Shown one piece after another: positions 13,331-21,813 of a stretch of DNA of 23,224 nt. Below the pieces are notes generated by a model. It did no database searches. It worked only from the letters and a program-made list of their open reading frames with translations, and was not told the DNA's origin. Source of the stretch: an uncultured Collinsella sp. (lineage in GTDB: Bacteria > Actinomycetota > Coriobacteriia > Coriobacteriales > Coriobacteriaceae); the NCBI GenBank assembly GCA_902489855.1, contig CABUBS010000007.1, forward strand, positions 1 through 23,224, written 5' to 3'. The stretch's first letter is position 1; the number at the start of each line of letters is the position of its first letter. The position numbers and the translations under genes are program-made.

Positions 13331-15484
13331 ATGACCGAAGATATCCCCCTTGAAATCACTTCGAGCGACATGGCCAATCTGCCCATATTCATCGCCGTCC
13401 TTATCGTGGCCACCGTCGTCGTGCGCGTGTATTTTTCAATCAAACACAATGAAAAGCCGCCCATTGCCCGCGTCTTTTGGTGCGCGACGCTCCTCATCCC
13501 GCTCGGCGTGGTAGCTGCATGGATTACGAATCAATTGCTCGTAAATGAGGACAGTTCCCTATGGGTCCTTTCTTATTCGGCGCTCGGTGCTGCCGCCGTC
13601 ATACTTCTTGTCGAGCCCTTGGTTTCGGGACTTATCGACCAAACCGATCTTGCGACGGGAACAGTTGCCTGTATTTGCCGTGACATCCTTGTCATCGCCG
13701 CTGTTTCAGCGCTCTCGTTCGTTTCACTCGAAATTGCCTGCAACGAAACGTTCTATCGCATTCCCGCCAACTCATTCGGGTTTTCCGTCGGGCTGCTCGC
13801 GACGGTTCTGCTCTCCCTTTATTTGCTGGGACAGCGTCATGGAGGCGTCATGGCCCTCGTGCCCGTCGCCTGCTGCATCCTTGGCATTGCCGAGCACTTC
13901 GTCATAACGTTTAAAGGCGAAGCCATCCTGCCAAGCGATATCTTGGCCCTTGGCACCGCAATGGAGGTGAGCGAGGGATACGAGTTTACCTTTACCGCCG
14001 GAATCGTAACCTCTCTCGCCCTGCTGGAGATTTCCCTGGGGCTTCTTTCGCTTATCCGTCCGCGAAAGCTCCGTACGCCCACCCATGTCTTCCCCGCAAT
14101 CGCCGCTAACCTCTGTGCTTTTCTGTTAGTGACCGTTGTGGGGCTCTCGGGCTTTTCCAGCATCGACTTGGAGCAGGCGCTGAATTTTGGATTTGACCGT
14201 TGGCAGCCCATCACCACATATGCGTCTCAGGGTTTTATCACTTCGTTCACCGAAATGGTCAACGAGTTGCCCATTGAGAAGCCCGAAGGCTATACGCCCG
14301 ATGAGGCGCAGAGCATCGAGCAGGAGCTCGCCGCCGCCTACGACAGCACGTATGGCTCGAGCGAGCAGCGCGCGGCTGCCGTTGCCCAGTTCAATGAAAT
14401 CAAGCCGACGATTGTTGCCGTCATGAACGAGAGTTTTAGCGACCTTTCGTGCTTTGAGCAGCTCCAGGCGGCCGGGTACACCGGCCCCGCATTCTACAAC
14501 TCGCTTCCCGACACACTTGTTCGCGGCACCATGCTCGCTTCGGTCACCGGTGGCGGAACGGCAAACTCCGAATTCGAATTTTTGACCGGAGCGACAACGG
14601 CCTTTGTCGGATTAGGCAAGATCCCCTATCAGCTGTATCAGATGAATGGCGTCAACAGCCTGGCAAAGGACCTTAAAGAGCTTGGGTATACCGCTACCGC
14701 TATGCACCCGCAAAACCCCGTCAACTACCATCGAGATAAGATCTATCAGCAGCTGGGCTTTGGAGACTTTCTTTCAATCGGCGATTTCGAAGGTGCGCCC
14801 TGTTACCATGCCGGCGTATGCGACTACGCCACCTACGACAAGATACTCGACCTGCTTAGAACCGACGAAGCGCCGCAGTTCATCTTTGACGTCACGATGC
14901 AAAATCACGGCGGCTACGACTATGGCACCGTTCCCGCCGAAGAGCTGACAAACTATTGGGTCGAGGGAGCCAGCGAGGGCGCCAATAGCGCGCTCAACAC
15001 CTATCTTACCTGCATCAACGCGTCCGACCGGGACCTCGAGTATTTTATCAACGAGCTCCGCAATATCAGCAGACCGGTTGTCCTTGTCTTTTTTGGCGAC
15101 CATCAGCCGAGCGCCGCAACGACTCTCAACGATGAGCTGTACCCTCAGGAAGATACGGCAAGCCACGCTTTCCGTATCTATCAGTCGACCTATTTCGTCT
15201 GGGCTAACTATGAAATCGCCGGCAATACCGAGCTCAACGTCTACGACACCGTCGGGGCAAACGAGATTGCAGCCATTACCCTTAATAAGATCGGCGCCCC
15301 GCTCACCGACTATCAAAAGGCCCTGCTTGCAACAAGGTCAGATGTGCCCACCATCAATGTCGCCGGCTACCTTGGTGCCGACGGGCTGCGCTACGACTTG
15401 GAATCTGAAGACAGCCCATACGCCTCGACGATCGACAAGCTGCAGCGCATGCAATACCTCGAGTTTGCCAGCAAAGTTCAGTAA
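13331..15484 (+). CDS. LTA synthase family membrane protein (sulfatase-fold phosphoglycerol/alcohol phosphotransferase)
   Basis: Proteins of this family move glycerol-phosphate or similar groups onto envelope polymers at the outer face of the membrane. I chose the ATG at 13331 (717 residues, MTEDIPLEITSSD), which has AGAGGA 6 nt upstream. The N-terminal 280 residues hold about seven to eight hydrophobic helices (first at about 16-36); the extracellular sulfatase-fold domain follows from about 355. Active-site features are Glu367 in MNESFSD, the likely nucleophile Thr410 in GGGTANSEFEFLTG, the HPQNPVNYHRDKIY segment, VTMQNHGGYD, and Asp590-His591 in FFGDHQP, all as in LtaS-like enzymes. It is divergent from uvrA and probably monocistronic. 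Whether the product is true lipoteichoic acid or another phosphopolymer cannot be told from sequence. Confidence 0.88.
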   Translation: MTEDIPLEITSSDMANLPIFIAVLIVATVVVRVYFSIKHNEKPPIARVFWCATLLIPLGVVAAWITNQLLVNEDSSLWVLSYSALGAAAVILLVEPLVSGLIDQTDLATGTVACICRDILVIAAVSALSFVSLEIACNETFYRIPANSFGFSVGLLATVLLSLYLLGQRHGGVMALVPVACCILGIAEHFVITFKGEAILPSDILALGTAMEVSEGYEFTFTAGIVTSLALLEISLGLLSLIRPRKLRTPTHVFPAIAANLCAFLLVTVVGLSGFSSIDLEQALNFGFDRWQPITTYASQGFITSFTEMVNELPIEKPEGYTPDEAQSIEQELAAAYDSTYGSSEQRAAAVAQFNEIKPTIVAVMNESFSDLSCFEQLQAAGYTGPAFYNSLPDTLVRGTMLASVTGGGTANSEFEFLTGATTAFVGLGKIPYQLYQMNGVNSLAKDLKELGYTATAMHPQNPVNYHRDKIYQQLGFGDFLSIGDFEGAPCYHAGVCDYATYDKILDLLRTDEAPQFIFDVTMQNHGGYDYGTVPAEELTNYWVEGASEGANSALNTYLTCINASDRDLEYFINELRNISRPVVLVFFGDHQPSAATTLNDELYPQEDTASHAFRIYQSTYFVWANYEIAGNTELNVYDTVGANEIAAITLNKIGAPLTDYQKALLATRSDVPTINVAGYLGADGLRYDLESEDSPYASTIDKLQRMQYLEFASKVQ

Positions 15485-15544
15485 GCCCGCCCATTCGCTT
15501 GGACCCATCGTATTGCAAGCACGCTCGGCCCAAATGCATCGCAA

Positions 15545-15574
15545 ATGACTCCCGCTCGCAAACGAGGGTACAAT
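15545..15574 (+). promoter_or_regulatory. Possible mrp promoter
   Basis: ATGACT (15545-15550) and TACAAT (15569-15574) are 18 bp apart, about 56 nt upstream of the mrp start. A GC-rich dyad GGGGCC/GGCCCC (15594-15607) lies in the presumed leader. No terminator for the preceding gene is evident in the spacer. Confidence 0.4.
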
Positions 15575-15629
15575 GACGCTCGTGTCACATCACGGGGCCC
15601 CGGCCCCAACATATACAAAGGAGTCATAC

Positions 15630-16460
15630 ATGGGTTGCGAGCACGCACAGGCCGCCGGCGGACAAACGTCGCCGTCGCAATTTGAGGAGAACACGCTGTC
15701 CGAGGTCAAACGCGTCATCGCCGTGCTTTCCGGCAAGGGCGGTGTCGGCAAGTCGTTTGTCACCGGTGCCATCGCCACCGAGCTTGCCCGTCACGGCCAC
15801 AAGGTCGGCGTCCTCGATGCCGACATCACCGGTCCCTCCATCCCCAAGATGTTCGGTATGAGCGGACGCCACGTCCATGCCCTTGGCAACCTTATGCTGC
15901 CCGAAATCTCCGAGCACGGCGTCAAGGTCATGAGCTCCAACCTGCTGCTCCAAAACGAGACCGACCCCGTCCTTTGGCGCGGTCCGGTCATCGCAGGCGC
16001 CATTAGGCAGTTCTGGAGCGAGACCTCGTGGGGCCCCATCGACTACCTGCTGGTCGACATGCCTCCGGGAACAGGCGACGTCGCGCTCACCGTCTTCCAG
16101 TCGCTGCCCGTCGACGGCATCGTCATCGTCACGAGCCCGCAGGATCTGGTCTCGATGATCGTCGCCAAGGCGGTCAACATGGCCGAGAAGATGAACGTCC
16201 CCATTCTGGGCATTGTCGAGAACATGAGCTATATTGAGTGCCCCGACTGCGGCAAGAAGATTGAGGTCTTTGGCAAGAGCAAGCTCCCCGAGGTCGCAGA
16301 TCGCTATAACCTCGACATCTTGGGCCAGCTTCCCATTAATCCGGCACTCGCCGAGGCCTGCGATAAGGGCGAGGTCGAGACCGCGCTGCCCGATGACATG
16401 TTGCCCAAGGCAGTCTCTGCCGTCGAGGCCATTACCCCGCACGAGACCGACGAGGCCTAA
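15630..16460 (+). CDS. mrp: Mrp/NBP35-type ATP-binding protein (Fe-S cluster carrier)
   Basis: Mrp-family ATPases bind and deliver iron-sulfur clusters in the cytoplasm. I chose the ATG at 15630 (276 residues, MGCEHAQAAGG) because AAAGGAG lies 6 nt upstream. It has the deviant Walker A GKGGVGKS (35-42), the switch segment DADITGPSIP, the family motif DMPPGTGDVALT, and the cluster-bridging CxxC pair Cys204/Cys207 (IECPDCGKK). It lacks the N-terminal MIP18-like (DUF59) domain found in many Mrp proteins, giving the shorter NBP35/ApbC-like form. Cys3 near the N-terminus may be an extra ligand. Its TAA touches the GTG of the next flavoprotein, so the two are translationally coupled. Confidence 0.92.
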   Translation: MGCEHAQAAGGQTSPSQFEENTLSEVKRVIAVLSGKGGVGKSFVTGAIATELARHGHKVGVLDADITGPSIPKMFGMSGRHVHALGNLMLPEISEHGVKVMSSNLLLQNETDPVLWRGPVIAGAIRQFWSETSWGPIDYLLVDMPPGTGDVALTVFQSLPVDGIVIVTSPQDLVSMIVAKAVNMAEKMNVPILGIVENMSYIECPDCGKKIEVFGKSKLPEVADRYNLDILGQLPINPALAEACDKGEVETALPDDMLPKAVSAVEAITPHETDEA

Positions 16461-17732
16461 GTGAACGCGAGCGCCTTCTATGACGTCCTGGTAATCGGCG
16501 GCGGGGCTTCAGGCCTCGCCGCTGCCATTACGGCCGCACGCGCTGGCAAAAGCGTCTGCATCGTTGAGCGCGATGTCGCCTGTGGCCTTAAGCTCCTTGC
16601 GACCGGTAACGGCCGCTGCAACCTCTCCAACGAATCGATTGATCCTCAGCGGTATAACCACCCCGCATTCGTCGAATCCGTCATGGGCCCCCAGCCCGAA
16701 CAAGAGCTTATGGGTTTCTTCTCCTCGCTGGGTATCATGACAACCTCCGAGGAAGGCCGGCTGTACCCGCGCTCCCTTCGCGCTGAATCGGTGCGCGACG
16801 CGCTTCTCAACGTTTGCGACCGCCTAGGTATCACCTTAATCTGCGGAGCCAACGTTGCCTCGGCGCACAAAGCTTCCGAAGGCTGGGCACTCCAAATAGA
16901 CCGTCCAGCGCGGGTGCTCAAGGCAAAAAAGCACGACGACCGAAAATCGGAGCTCCGCTCGCTTCGGAAAGCGCTCGCCGATGTCCCTCGCAAGAACGAG
17001 GCCCTGCAGGCACATGCCGTAATTATCGCCACGGGCGGCAACCCCACCGGTATCGCCGATACGTTTCGCCTCCCCCTCACTTCGCTGCGCCCCATCCTCT
17101 GCCCCGTATCGGCAACGGTCGTCGGCGATCGGACGGCACTCAAGACGTTGGATGGCCTGCGCGTCCGCGCCCGCTTGACGCTCGCCCGCAATCATAATGA
17201 GCTCTGGCACGAAGACGGTGAAGTCCTGTTTCGAGCCTTCGGCATCTCGGGCGTCGCTGTCTTCAACCTCTCCCGTCGTATCCAGCGCGGCGATACGATC
17301 CTGCTCGACGTTTTCCCCGACCTCTCCAAAGACAAGCTGCTCGATATGCTCAACCGACGCGTTGAGCTGCTCGGCGGCTTTTCGCCCCGCGATCCCCGTT
17401 GGCTCGACGGCATGCTCGCCCCGCAACTCTCCCGCGTCGTCTGCACGGCGTTCGAGCAGTGCCATCCAGGCTCCAACGATGTCATCCACCTGGTCTCGGT
17501 CCTCAAGCACTTTAAGTTGCTCGTCGAGGGAACAGCCGAGGAGCGCTCGGCGCAGGTCACGCGTGGTGGCGTATCTGTCGAGAGCATCTCAACACCCAGT
17601 CTACGCGCGTGCAGCGTTGTCGACGCCCCGCTTTACGTCTGCGGCGAAGCGCTCGACATCGACGCCGATTGCGGAGGCTTTAACCTTGCGTGGGCCTGGC
17701 TCTCGGGCATTCGCGCTGCAAGCAGCCTGTAG
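16461..17732 (+). CDS. FAD-dependent oxidoreductase, HI0933/YhiN (BaiN-like) family
   Basis: This is a flavoprotein of a widespread but poorly characterised family. The 423 residues begin with an FAD-binding Rossmann motif (VLVIGGGASGLAAA, 9-22, and the acidic end of strand two at Glu36), followed by the family hallmark LKLLATGNGRCNLSN (43-57). Near the C-terminus is CGGFNLAWAWLSG, the second FAD contact. The GTG start immediately follows the mrp TAA, with GAGG 5 nt upstream. Some members are annotated BaiN, linked to bile-acid dehydroxylation in clostridia, but the sequence here does not support that role; no other bai genes are present. Coupling to mrp hints at Fe-S or redox metabolism. Family call is strong, reaction unknown. 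Confidence 0.87.
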   Translation: MNASAFYDVLVIGGGASGLAAAITAARAGKSVCIVERDVACGLKLLATGNGRCNLSNESIDPQRYNHPAFVESVMGPQPEQELMGFFSSLGIMTTSEEGRLYPRSLRAESVRDALLNVCDRLGITLICGANVASAHKASEGWALQIDRPARVLKAKKHDDRKSELRSLRKALADVPRKNEALQAHAVIIATGGNPTGIADTFRLPLTSLRPILCPVSATVVGDRTALKTLDGLRVRARLTLARNHNELWHEDGEVLFRAFGISGVAVFNLSRRIQRGDTILLDVFPDLSKDKLLDMLNRRVELLGGFSPRDPRWLDGMLAPQLSRVVCTAFEQCHPGSNDVIHLVSVLKHFKLLVEGTAEERSAQVTRGGVSVESISTPSLRACSVVDAPLYVCGEALDIDADCGGFNLAWAWLSGIRAASSL

Positions 17733-17742
17733 CCGCTCAGTC

Positions 17743-17748
17743 TATAAT
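17743..17748 (+). promoter_or_regulatory. Consensus -10 box (TATAAT) before the COG2509-type gene
   Basis: A perfect TATAAT lies 10 nt after the preceding stop codon. No recognisable -35 box is present at 15-18 bp. Transcripts starting here would begin just upstream of the hairpin at 17763-17786. Confidence 0.35.
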
Positions 17749-17762
17749 CAAAAACGCATTCG

Positions 17763-17794
17763 GGCCGTCTGGAATACCGGACGGCCTCTTTCTT
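17763..17794 (+). terminator. Intrinsic terminator after mrp-flavoprotein pair
   Basis: GGCCGTCTGG (17763-17772) pairs with CCGGACGGCC (17777-17786), ten pairs including one G-T, around the loop AATA, followed by TCTTTCTT. This is a good plus-strand intrinsic terminator. It lies between the -10-like box and the ribosome site of the next gene, so it might also act as a leader attenuator. Confidence 0.75.
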
Positions 17795-17812
17795 GCCTCT
17801 AAGGAGACCTCG

Positions 17813-19453
17813 ATGATCGAAATCACCCAAGTCAACGCGTCGCTCGATGAAGCCGGCGATGAAAATGCCTGTCTCATTGTTGGCAAGCGAGTCGCCAAGC
17901 GCGTCCTACGTTGCAAGGACTCCGAGATCAAGTCCATCGAGCTCCACCGCAAGTCAATCGACGCTCGCAAAAAACGAGACGTCCATTTTATCCTGAGCTT
18001 TCGTGTTGAGCTGACTAGTCCCCACCTCGAGCAAGAAGCGGTCGACAGCGTTGCCGAGCGTGACCGCTCGCGCGTACGCGCGATAGAAGACGATGAGCCT
18101 TCATTCCCCTCCCCCGTCTCCGACGCACCTCAAGAACGCCCTGTCGTTGTCGGCGCCGGATGCGCCGGCCTTTTCGCTGCGCTCACGCTCGCCGAAGCAG
18201 GTCTTAAGCCCTTGCTTATCGAGCGCGGCGACCCGGCATTTCGCCGCTCGCAGGCGATCGACCTCTTTCTAGAGGAGCGCATCCTCGACCCCGAGAGCAA
18301 TATTCAGTTTGGTCTGGGCGGCGCGGGGACCTTCTCGGACGGCAAGCTCAATACGGGAACAAAAAATCCCGCCCATCGCCTTATCCTCGAAACCTTCGTC
18401 GAGGCGGGTGCGCCCCGCGATATTCTGTGGGATGCCAAGCCGCACATTGGCTCCGACATCCTTCCCACGGTTGTCACCGCTATATCCCAGCGCATCGAGC
18501 AGCTCGGAGGTGTCGTCCGTTATCGAACGAAGCTCGTCGACATTCGCATCGACGTGTCTGGCGCCATCACCGGCATTGATGTCCAATCGTCCCAAGACGC
18601 CGCTTACGAGTCAATCGAGACAAAGCACCTCATCCTCGCCTGCGGGCATTCTGCTCGCGATATTTTTGAGCTCCTTAAGGACCACAACGTGGCCCTCGCA
18701 CAAAAGACCTTTGCCATGGGCGTTCGCATCGAGCATCCGCAACGCGACATCGACAGAGCCCAATATGGAGCCTCGGCGGGACATCCAGCGCTCGGGGCAG
18801 CCCCCTACAAGCTCGTCGCCCATCTTCCCAACGGCCGCAGCGTGTTCTCGTTTTGCATGTGCCCCGGCGGACAGGTTGTTGCCGCCTCTTCAGAACCGTG
18901 CCATCTGTGCGTCAACGGGGCCAGTCTCAATGCCCGCGACGGACGCAACGCAAATGCCGCCCTGCTCGTTAACGTCACGCCTGAGGACCTTCCCAACGAT
19001 GACCCGCTCGCCGGCATCGAGCTCCAGCGTGCCTGCGAGGCGGCCGCCTATCGCCTGGGCGGTTCCAACTGGAACGCACCGGCACAACTCGTCGGAGATT
19101 TCCTCGCAGGACGCGCCAGCAAGGCGCCCGGAAAGGTAAAGCCCACCTATCCGCTCGGTGTGACCTGGACGGCAATTGACGAAGCCCTACCGCAGCATAT
19201 CGTCGAGTCGCTCCGCCTGGGACTTCCCCTACTCGGAAAAAAGCTACGAGGCTACGACCGTCCCGATGCCGTTCTTACCGGCGTGGAGACTCGTTCGAGC
19301 TCACCGGTCACTGTCACCCGAGACCGAACGTGCCATGCCGTGTCGACCCCGGGCCTCTACCCTTGTGGTGAGGGAGCTGGATATGCCGGCGGCATCATGA
19401 GCGCGGCCACCGACGGCATCCGTTGTGCTGAAGCCCTGATCGCAGACCTCTAA
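17813..19453 (+). CDS. Uncharacterised FAD-dependent dehydrogenase (COG2509 type)
   Basis: I chose the ATG at 17813 (546 residues, MIEITQVNASLDEAG), which has AAGGAG 6 nt upstream. Residues 1-70 form the small N-terminal domain typical of this family (CKDSEIKSIELHRKSIDARKK region), then a variable linker, then an FAD-binding core beginning VVVGAGCAGLFAAL (111-124) with Glu137 in LLIERG. Other family landmarks are FGLGGAGTFSDGKLNTG, the middle CPGGQVVAASSE and the C-terminal GLYPCGEGAGYAGGIMSAATDG, which closes the FAD site. The length is normal. No reaction is established for the family. It follows another flavoprotein but a terminator lies between them, so it may be separately transcribed. 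Confidence 0.88.
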   Translation: MIEITQVNASLDEAGDENACLIVGKRVAKRVLRCKDSEIKSIELHRKSIDARKKRDVHFILSFRVELTSPHLEQEAVDSVAERDRSRVRAIEDDEPSFPSPVSDAPQERPVVVGAGCAGLFAALTLAEAGLKPLLIERGDPAFRRSQAIDLFLEERILDPESNIQFGLGGAGTFSDGKLNTGTKNPAHRLILETFVEAGAPRDILWDAKPHIGSDILPTVVTAISQRIEQLGGVVRYRTKLVDIRIDVSGAITGIDVQSSQDAAYESIETKHLILACGHSARDIFELLKDHNVALAQKTFAMGVRIEHPQRDIDRAQYGASAGHPALGAAPYKLVAHLPNGRSVFSFCMCPGGQVVAASSEPCHLCVNGASLNARDGRNANAALLVNVTPEDLPNDDPLAGIELQRACEAAAYRLGGSNWNAPAQLVGDFLAGRASKAPGKVKPTYPLGVTWTAIDEALPQHIVESLRLGLPLLGKKLRGYDRPDAVLTGVETRSSSPVTVTRDRTCHAVSTPGLYPCGEGAGYAGGIMSAATDGIRCAEALIADL

Positions 19454-19481
19454 CGCACAAATTCCAGCGCGCAAAAGACAT

Positions 19482-19513
19482 AGGCCCCGAGCTCCACAGG
19501 GAACTCGGGGCCT
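19482..19513. terminator. Bidirectional terminator between convergent genes
   Basis: AGGCCCCGAG (19482-19491) and CTCGGGGCCT (19504-19513) form a perfect 10-bp stem, with further pairing of TCC and GGA in the loop. It lies between the ends of the plus-strand flavoprotein gene and the minus-strand uvrB. T-rich tails are modest on both sides (GTCTTTTG on the minus strand), fitting shared use. Confidence 0.8.
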
Positions 19514-19521
19514 GTTCGCGG

Positions 19522-21762
19522 CTATTTCTTAAACCGTGCACCCTGGCGTTTTCTGCCCGATGCGAACGTGGAACCCTTGCGGGCCTGCGAGCGTAAGCGC
19601 TCGATCGTCTCGTCCTCAGACGCACCCTCGAGCATCGCCCGAATCTGAACGACAACATCGCGCAGGCGCGCCGCCTCCTCAAAGTCCATAGCGGCAGAAG
19701 CGTTACGCATATCCTCTTCCATGGTTTCGACGATCCGCACAAGCTCGTCATGCGGCAGTTCTTCCAACTGCTCCGCAAGTGTCTGCTCGGGCGCCACCGT
19801 TTCCGGCACACCGCCCTCGCCCGACTCATCGGGCGTATAGAATGCGCCATGGCCAAGAGAGTCGCCCTTCGAGCGTCCCTTGGAGCCCACAGTTTTTTCG
19901 GCCTCGGCAATAAAACTTGAGATGTCGTTGATGGCCTTGCGCACTGTCTTGGGCACAATGCCATGTTCTTCGTTATATGCCATCTGAATCTCGCGACGGC
20001 GCTGCGTCTCCTCGATGGCCTCTTTCATCGAATCGGTCACAACGTCTGCATACATGATGACTTCGCCATCGGCGTTACGGGCCGCACGGCCAATCGTCTG
20101 AATCAGCGAACGGCGGTTGCGCAAGAAGCCTTCCTTATCGGCATCGAGAATTGCCACCAGTGAGACCTCGGGAAGATCCAAGCCCTCGCGGAGCAGGTTG
20201 ATGCCAACAAGAACATCGATCTTGCCCTCGCGCAGCGTTCGCAGGATCTCGACACGGTCCATTGTCGCCGTATCAGAGTGCATGTAATTGACCTTAATGC
20301 CCGCATCAAGTAGATGGTCGGTCAGGTCCTCGGCCATGCGTTTGGTCAACGTGGTCACCAGCACGCGCTCCTTGCGGGCAACGCGCTCGCGAATCTCGTC
20401 CTCAAGATCGTCAATCTGACCGCGAACTGGACGCACGTCAATCTTGGGGTCGAGCAGGCCGGTCGGACGAATAATCTGCTCCACGTCGTTTTGGCTCACC
20501 CGCAGCTCGTAGTCGCCCGGCGTGGCCGAAACATAGATAAACTGGGGGATCCTTGCCTCAAACTCATCGAAACGAAGCGGGCGGTTATCGAGCGCCGAGC
20601 GATGGGCTTTTGCAACGGCATCGAGAACTACTCTACGCGAGCGGTCACCTTCGTGCATGCCGCGAATCTGCGGCACCGTCACATGGCTCTCATCGATGAT
20701 GCAGAGCATATCCTTGGGAAAGTAATCGATTAGGGTAAACGGCGGCTCACCCGGCTTGCGACCGTCCAGATGACGCGAGTAGTTCTCGATGCCGTTGCAA
20801 AAGCCCATCGTCTCGAGCATCTCAAGATCATAATCGGTACGCTGCTGCAGACGCTGCGCCTCGAGCAACTTGTCGGTCGCCTTGAGCTCCGCCACGCGCT
20901 TCTCGCATTCTTCGCTGATCGATTTCAGAGCCGCCTTGACCTTCGGCTTCTCGGTCACGTAGTGCGATGCCGGCCATACGGGAATGGCCTCGTACTCACG
21001 AAGCATCTCACCGGTGACCTCATCGATCTCGGCAATCAGCTCGACCTCGTCGCCAAAGAACTCAAACCGCAACGGATGCTCGGCATAAGGCGGATACACG
21101 TCAACAACATCGCCGCGCACGCGGAACGTGCCACGTGCCAGGTCATAGTCATTGCGATCATATTGAATGTCGATAAGTGCATGGATAAAGTCATCGCGCT
21201 CGAGCGGCACCTTCTTGTCGACGTTTGGAGCCAGACCCGCATAGTCCTCAGGAGAGCCAATGCCATAGATACACGAGACCGATGCGACAACAATCACATC
21301 ACGTCGAGAGAGCAGTGACGCGGTCGCCTGATGGCGCAGCATCTCGACCTCTTCGTTAATCGAGGAGTCTTTCTCGATATATGTATCGCTTTGCGGCACA
21401 TACGCCTCGGGCTGATAGTAGTCGTAGTACGAGACGAAGTAGACCACAGCGTTGTTGGGAAAGAACTCTTTGAGCTCGCTCGCAAGCTGAGCAGCGAGCG
21501 TTTTATTGGGGGCCATGACCAGCGTCGGCTTTCCCAGGGCCTCAATAGTCTTTGCCATCGTGAAGGTCTTGCCCGAACCAGTCACGCCCAGCAAAACCTG
21601 ATAGCGGTCTCCGTCCCTCACGCCCCGCACAAGTGACTCAATGGCCTTAGGCTGGGAACCAGCGGGCTCGTATGGAGACACGACCTTAAACGGCACATCA
21701 GCGCCCTCAACGCCAAAGCGCTTAAGTTCACCACCAACGCGTTCTACTTCAAATTCCGCCAT
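19522..21762 (-). CDS. uvrB: Excinuclease ABC subunit B (UvrB)
   Basis: UvrB is the helicase-like subunit that verifies damage, receives DNA from UvrA and recruits UvrC. I chose the ATG at 21762 (746 residues, MAEFEVERVGG), with AGGAG 5 nt upstream. Motifs present: Walker A GVTGSGKT (59-66), the beta-hairpin region (YYDYYQPEAYVPQSDTYIEK), the DEAD-box variant DESH, SATPGDYE, motif VI in QTIGRAARN and a C-terminal UVR motif (AAMDFEEAARLRD) that contacts UvrC. At 746 residues it is some 70 longer than most UvrB proteins, owing to an acidic/Gly-rich linker before the UVR motif and a basic tail ending GARFKK. It follows the lytic transglycosylase gene by 51 nt; a TATACT box (21788-21793) could give it its own promoter. 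No LexA box was seen. Confidence 0.97.
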   Translation of the reverse strand: MAEFEVERVGGELKRFGVEGADVPFKVVSPYEPAGSQPKAIESLVRGVRDGDRYQVLLGVTGSGKTFTMAKTIEALGKPTLVMAPNKTLAAQLASELKEFFPNNAVVYFVSYYDYYQPEAYVPQSDTYIEKDSSINEEVEMLRHQATASLLSRRDVIVVASVSCIYGIGSPEDYAGLAPNVDKKVPLERDDFIHALIDIQYDRNDYDLARGTFRVRGDVVDVYPPYAEHPLRFEFFGDEVELIAEIDEVTGEMLREYEAIPVWPASHYVTEKPKVKAALKSISEECEKRVAELKATDKLLEAQRLQQRTDYDLEMLETMGFCNGIENYSRHLDGRKPGEPPFTLIDYFPKDMLCIIDESHVTVPQIRGMHEGDRSRRVVLDAVAKAHRSALDNRPLRFDEFEARIPQFIYVSATPGDYELRVSQNDVEQIIRPTGLLDPKIDVRPVRGQIDDLEDEIRERVARKERVLVTTLTKRMAEDLTDHLLDAGIKVNYMHSDTATMDRVEILRTLREGKIDVLVGINLLREGLDLPEVSLVAILDADKEGFLRNRRSLIQTIGRAARNADGEVIMYADVVTDSMKEAIEETQRRREIQMAYNEEHGIVPKTVRKAINDISSFIAEAEKTVGSKGRSKGDSLGHGAFYTPDESGEGGVPETVAPEQTLAEQLEELPHDELVRIVETMEEDMRNASAAMDFEEAARLRDVVVQIRAMLEGASEDETIERLRSQARKGSTFASGRKRQGARFKK

Positions 21763-21813
21763 GGATACTCCTAACTCGTACATCTGCAGTATACGCAGGC
21801 GGTGGGCTTAGTC

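Noticed and set aside
15594..15607. GC-rich dyad GGGGCC/GGCCCC before mrp as a terminator
   Set aside because: The loop would have only two bases and no T-run follows; it is more likely a leader feature or chance.
16461..17732. A role in bile-acid 7-dehydroxylation for the BaiN-like flavoprotein
   Set aside because: The family is broad and found in many bacteria without the pathway; no other bai-type gene is in the window.
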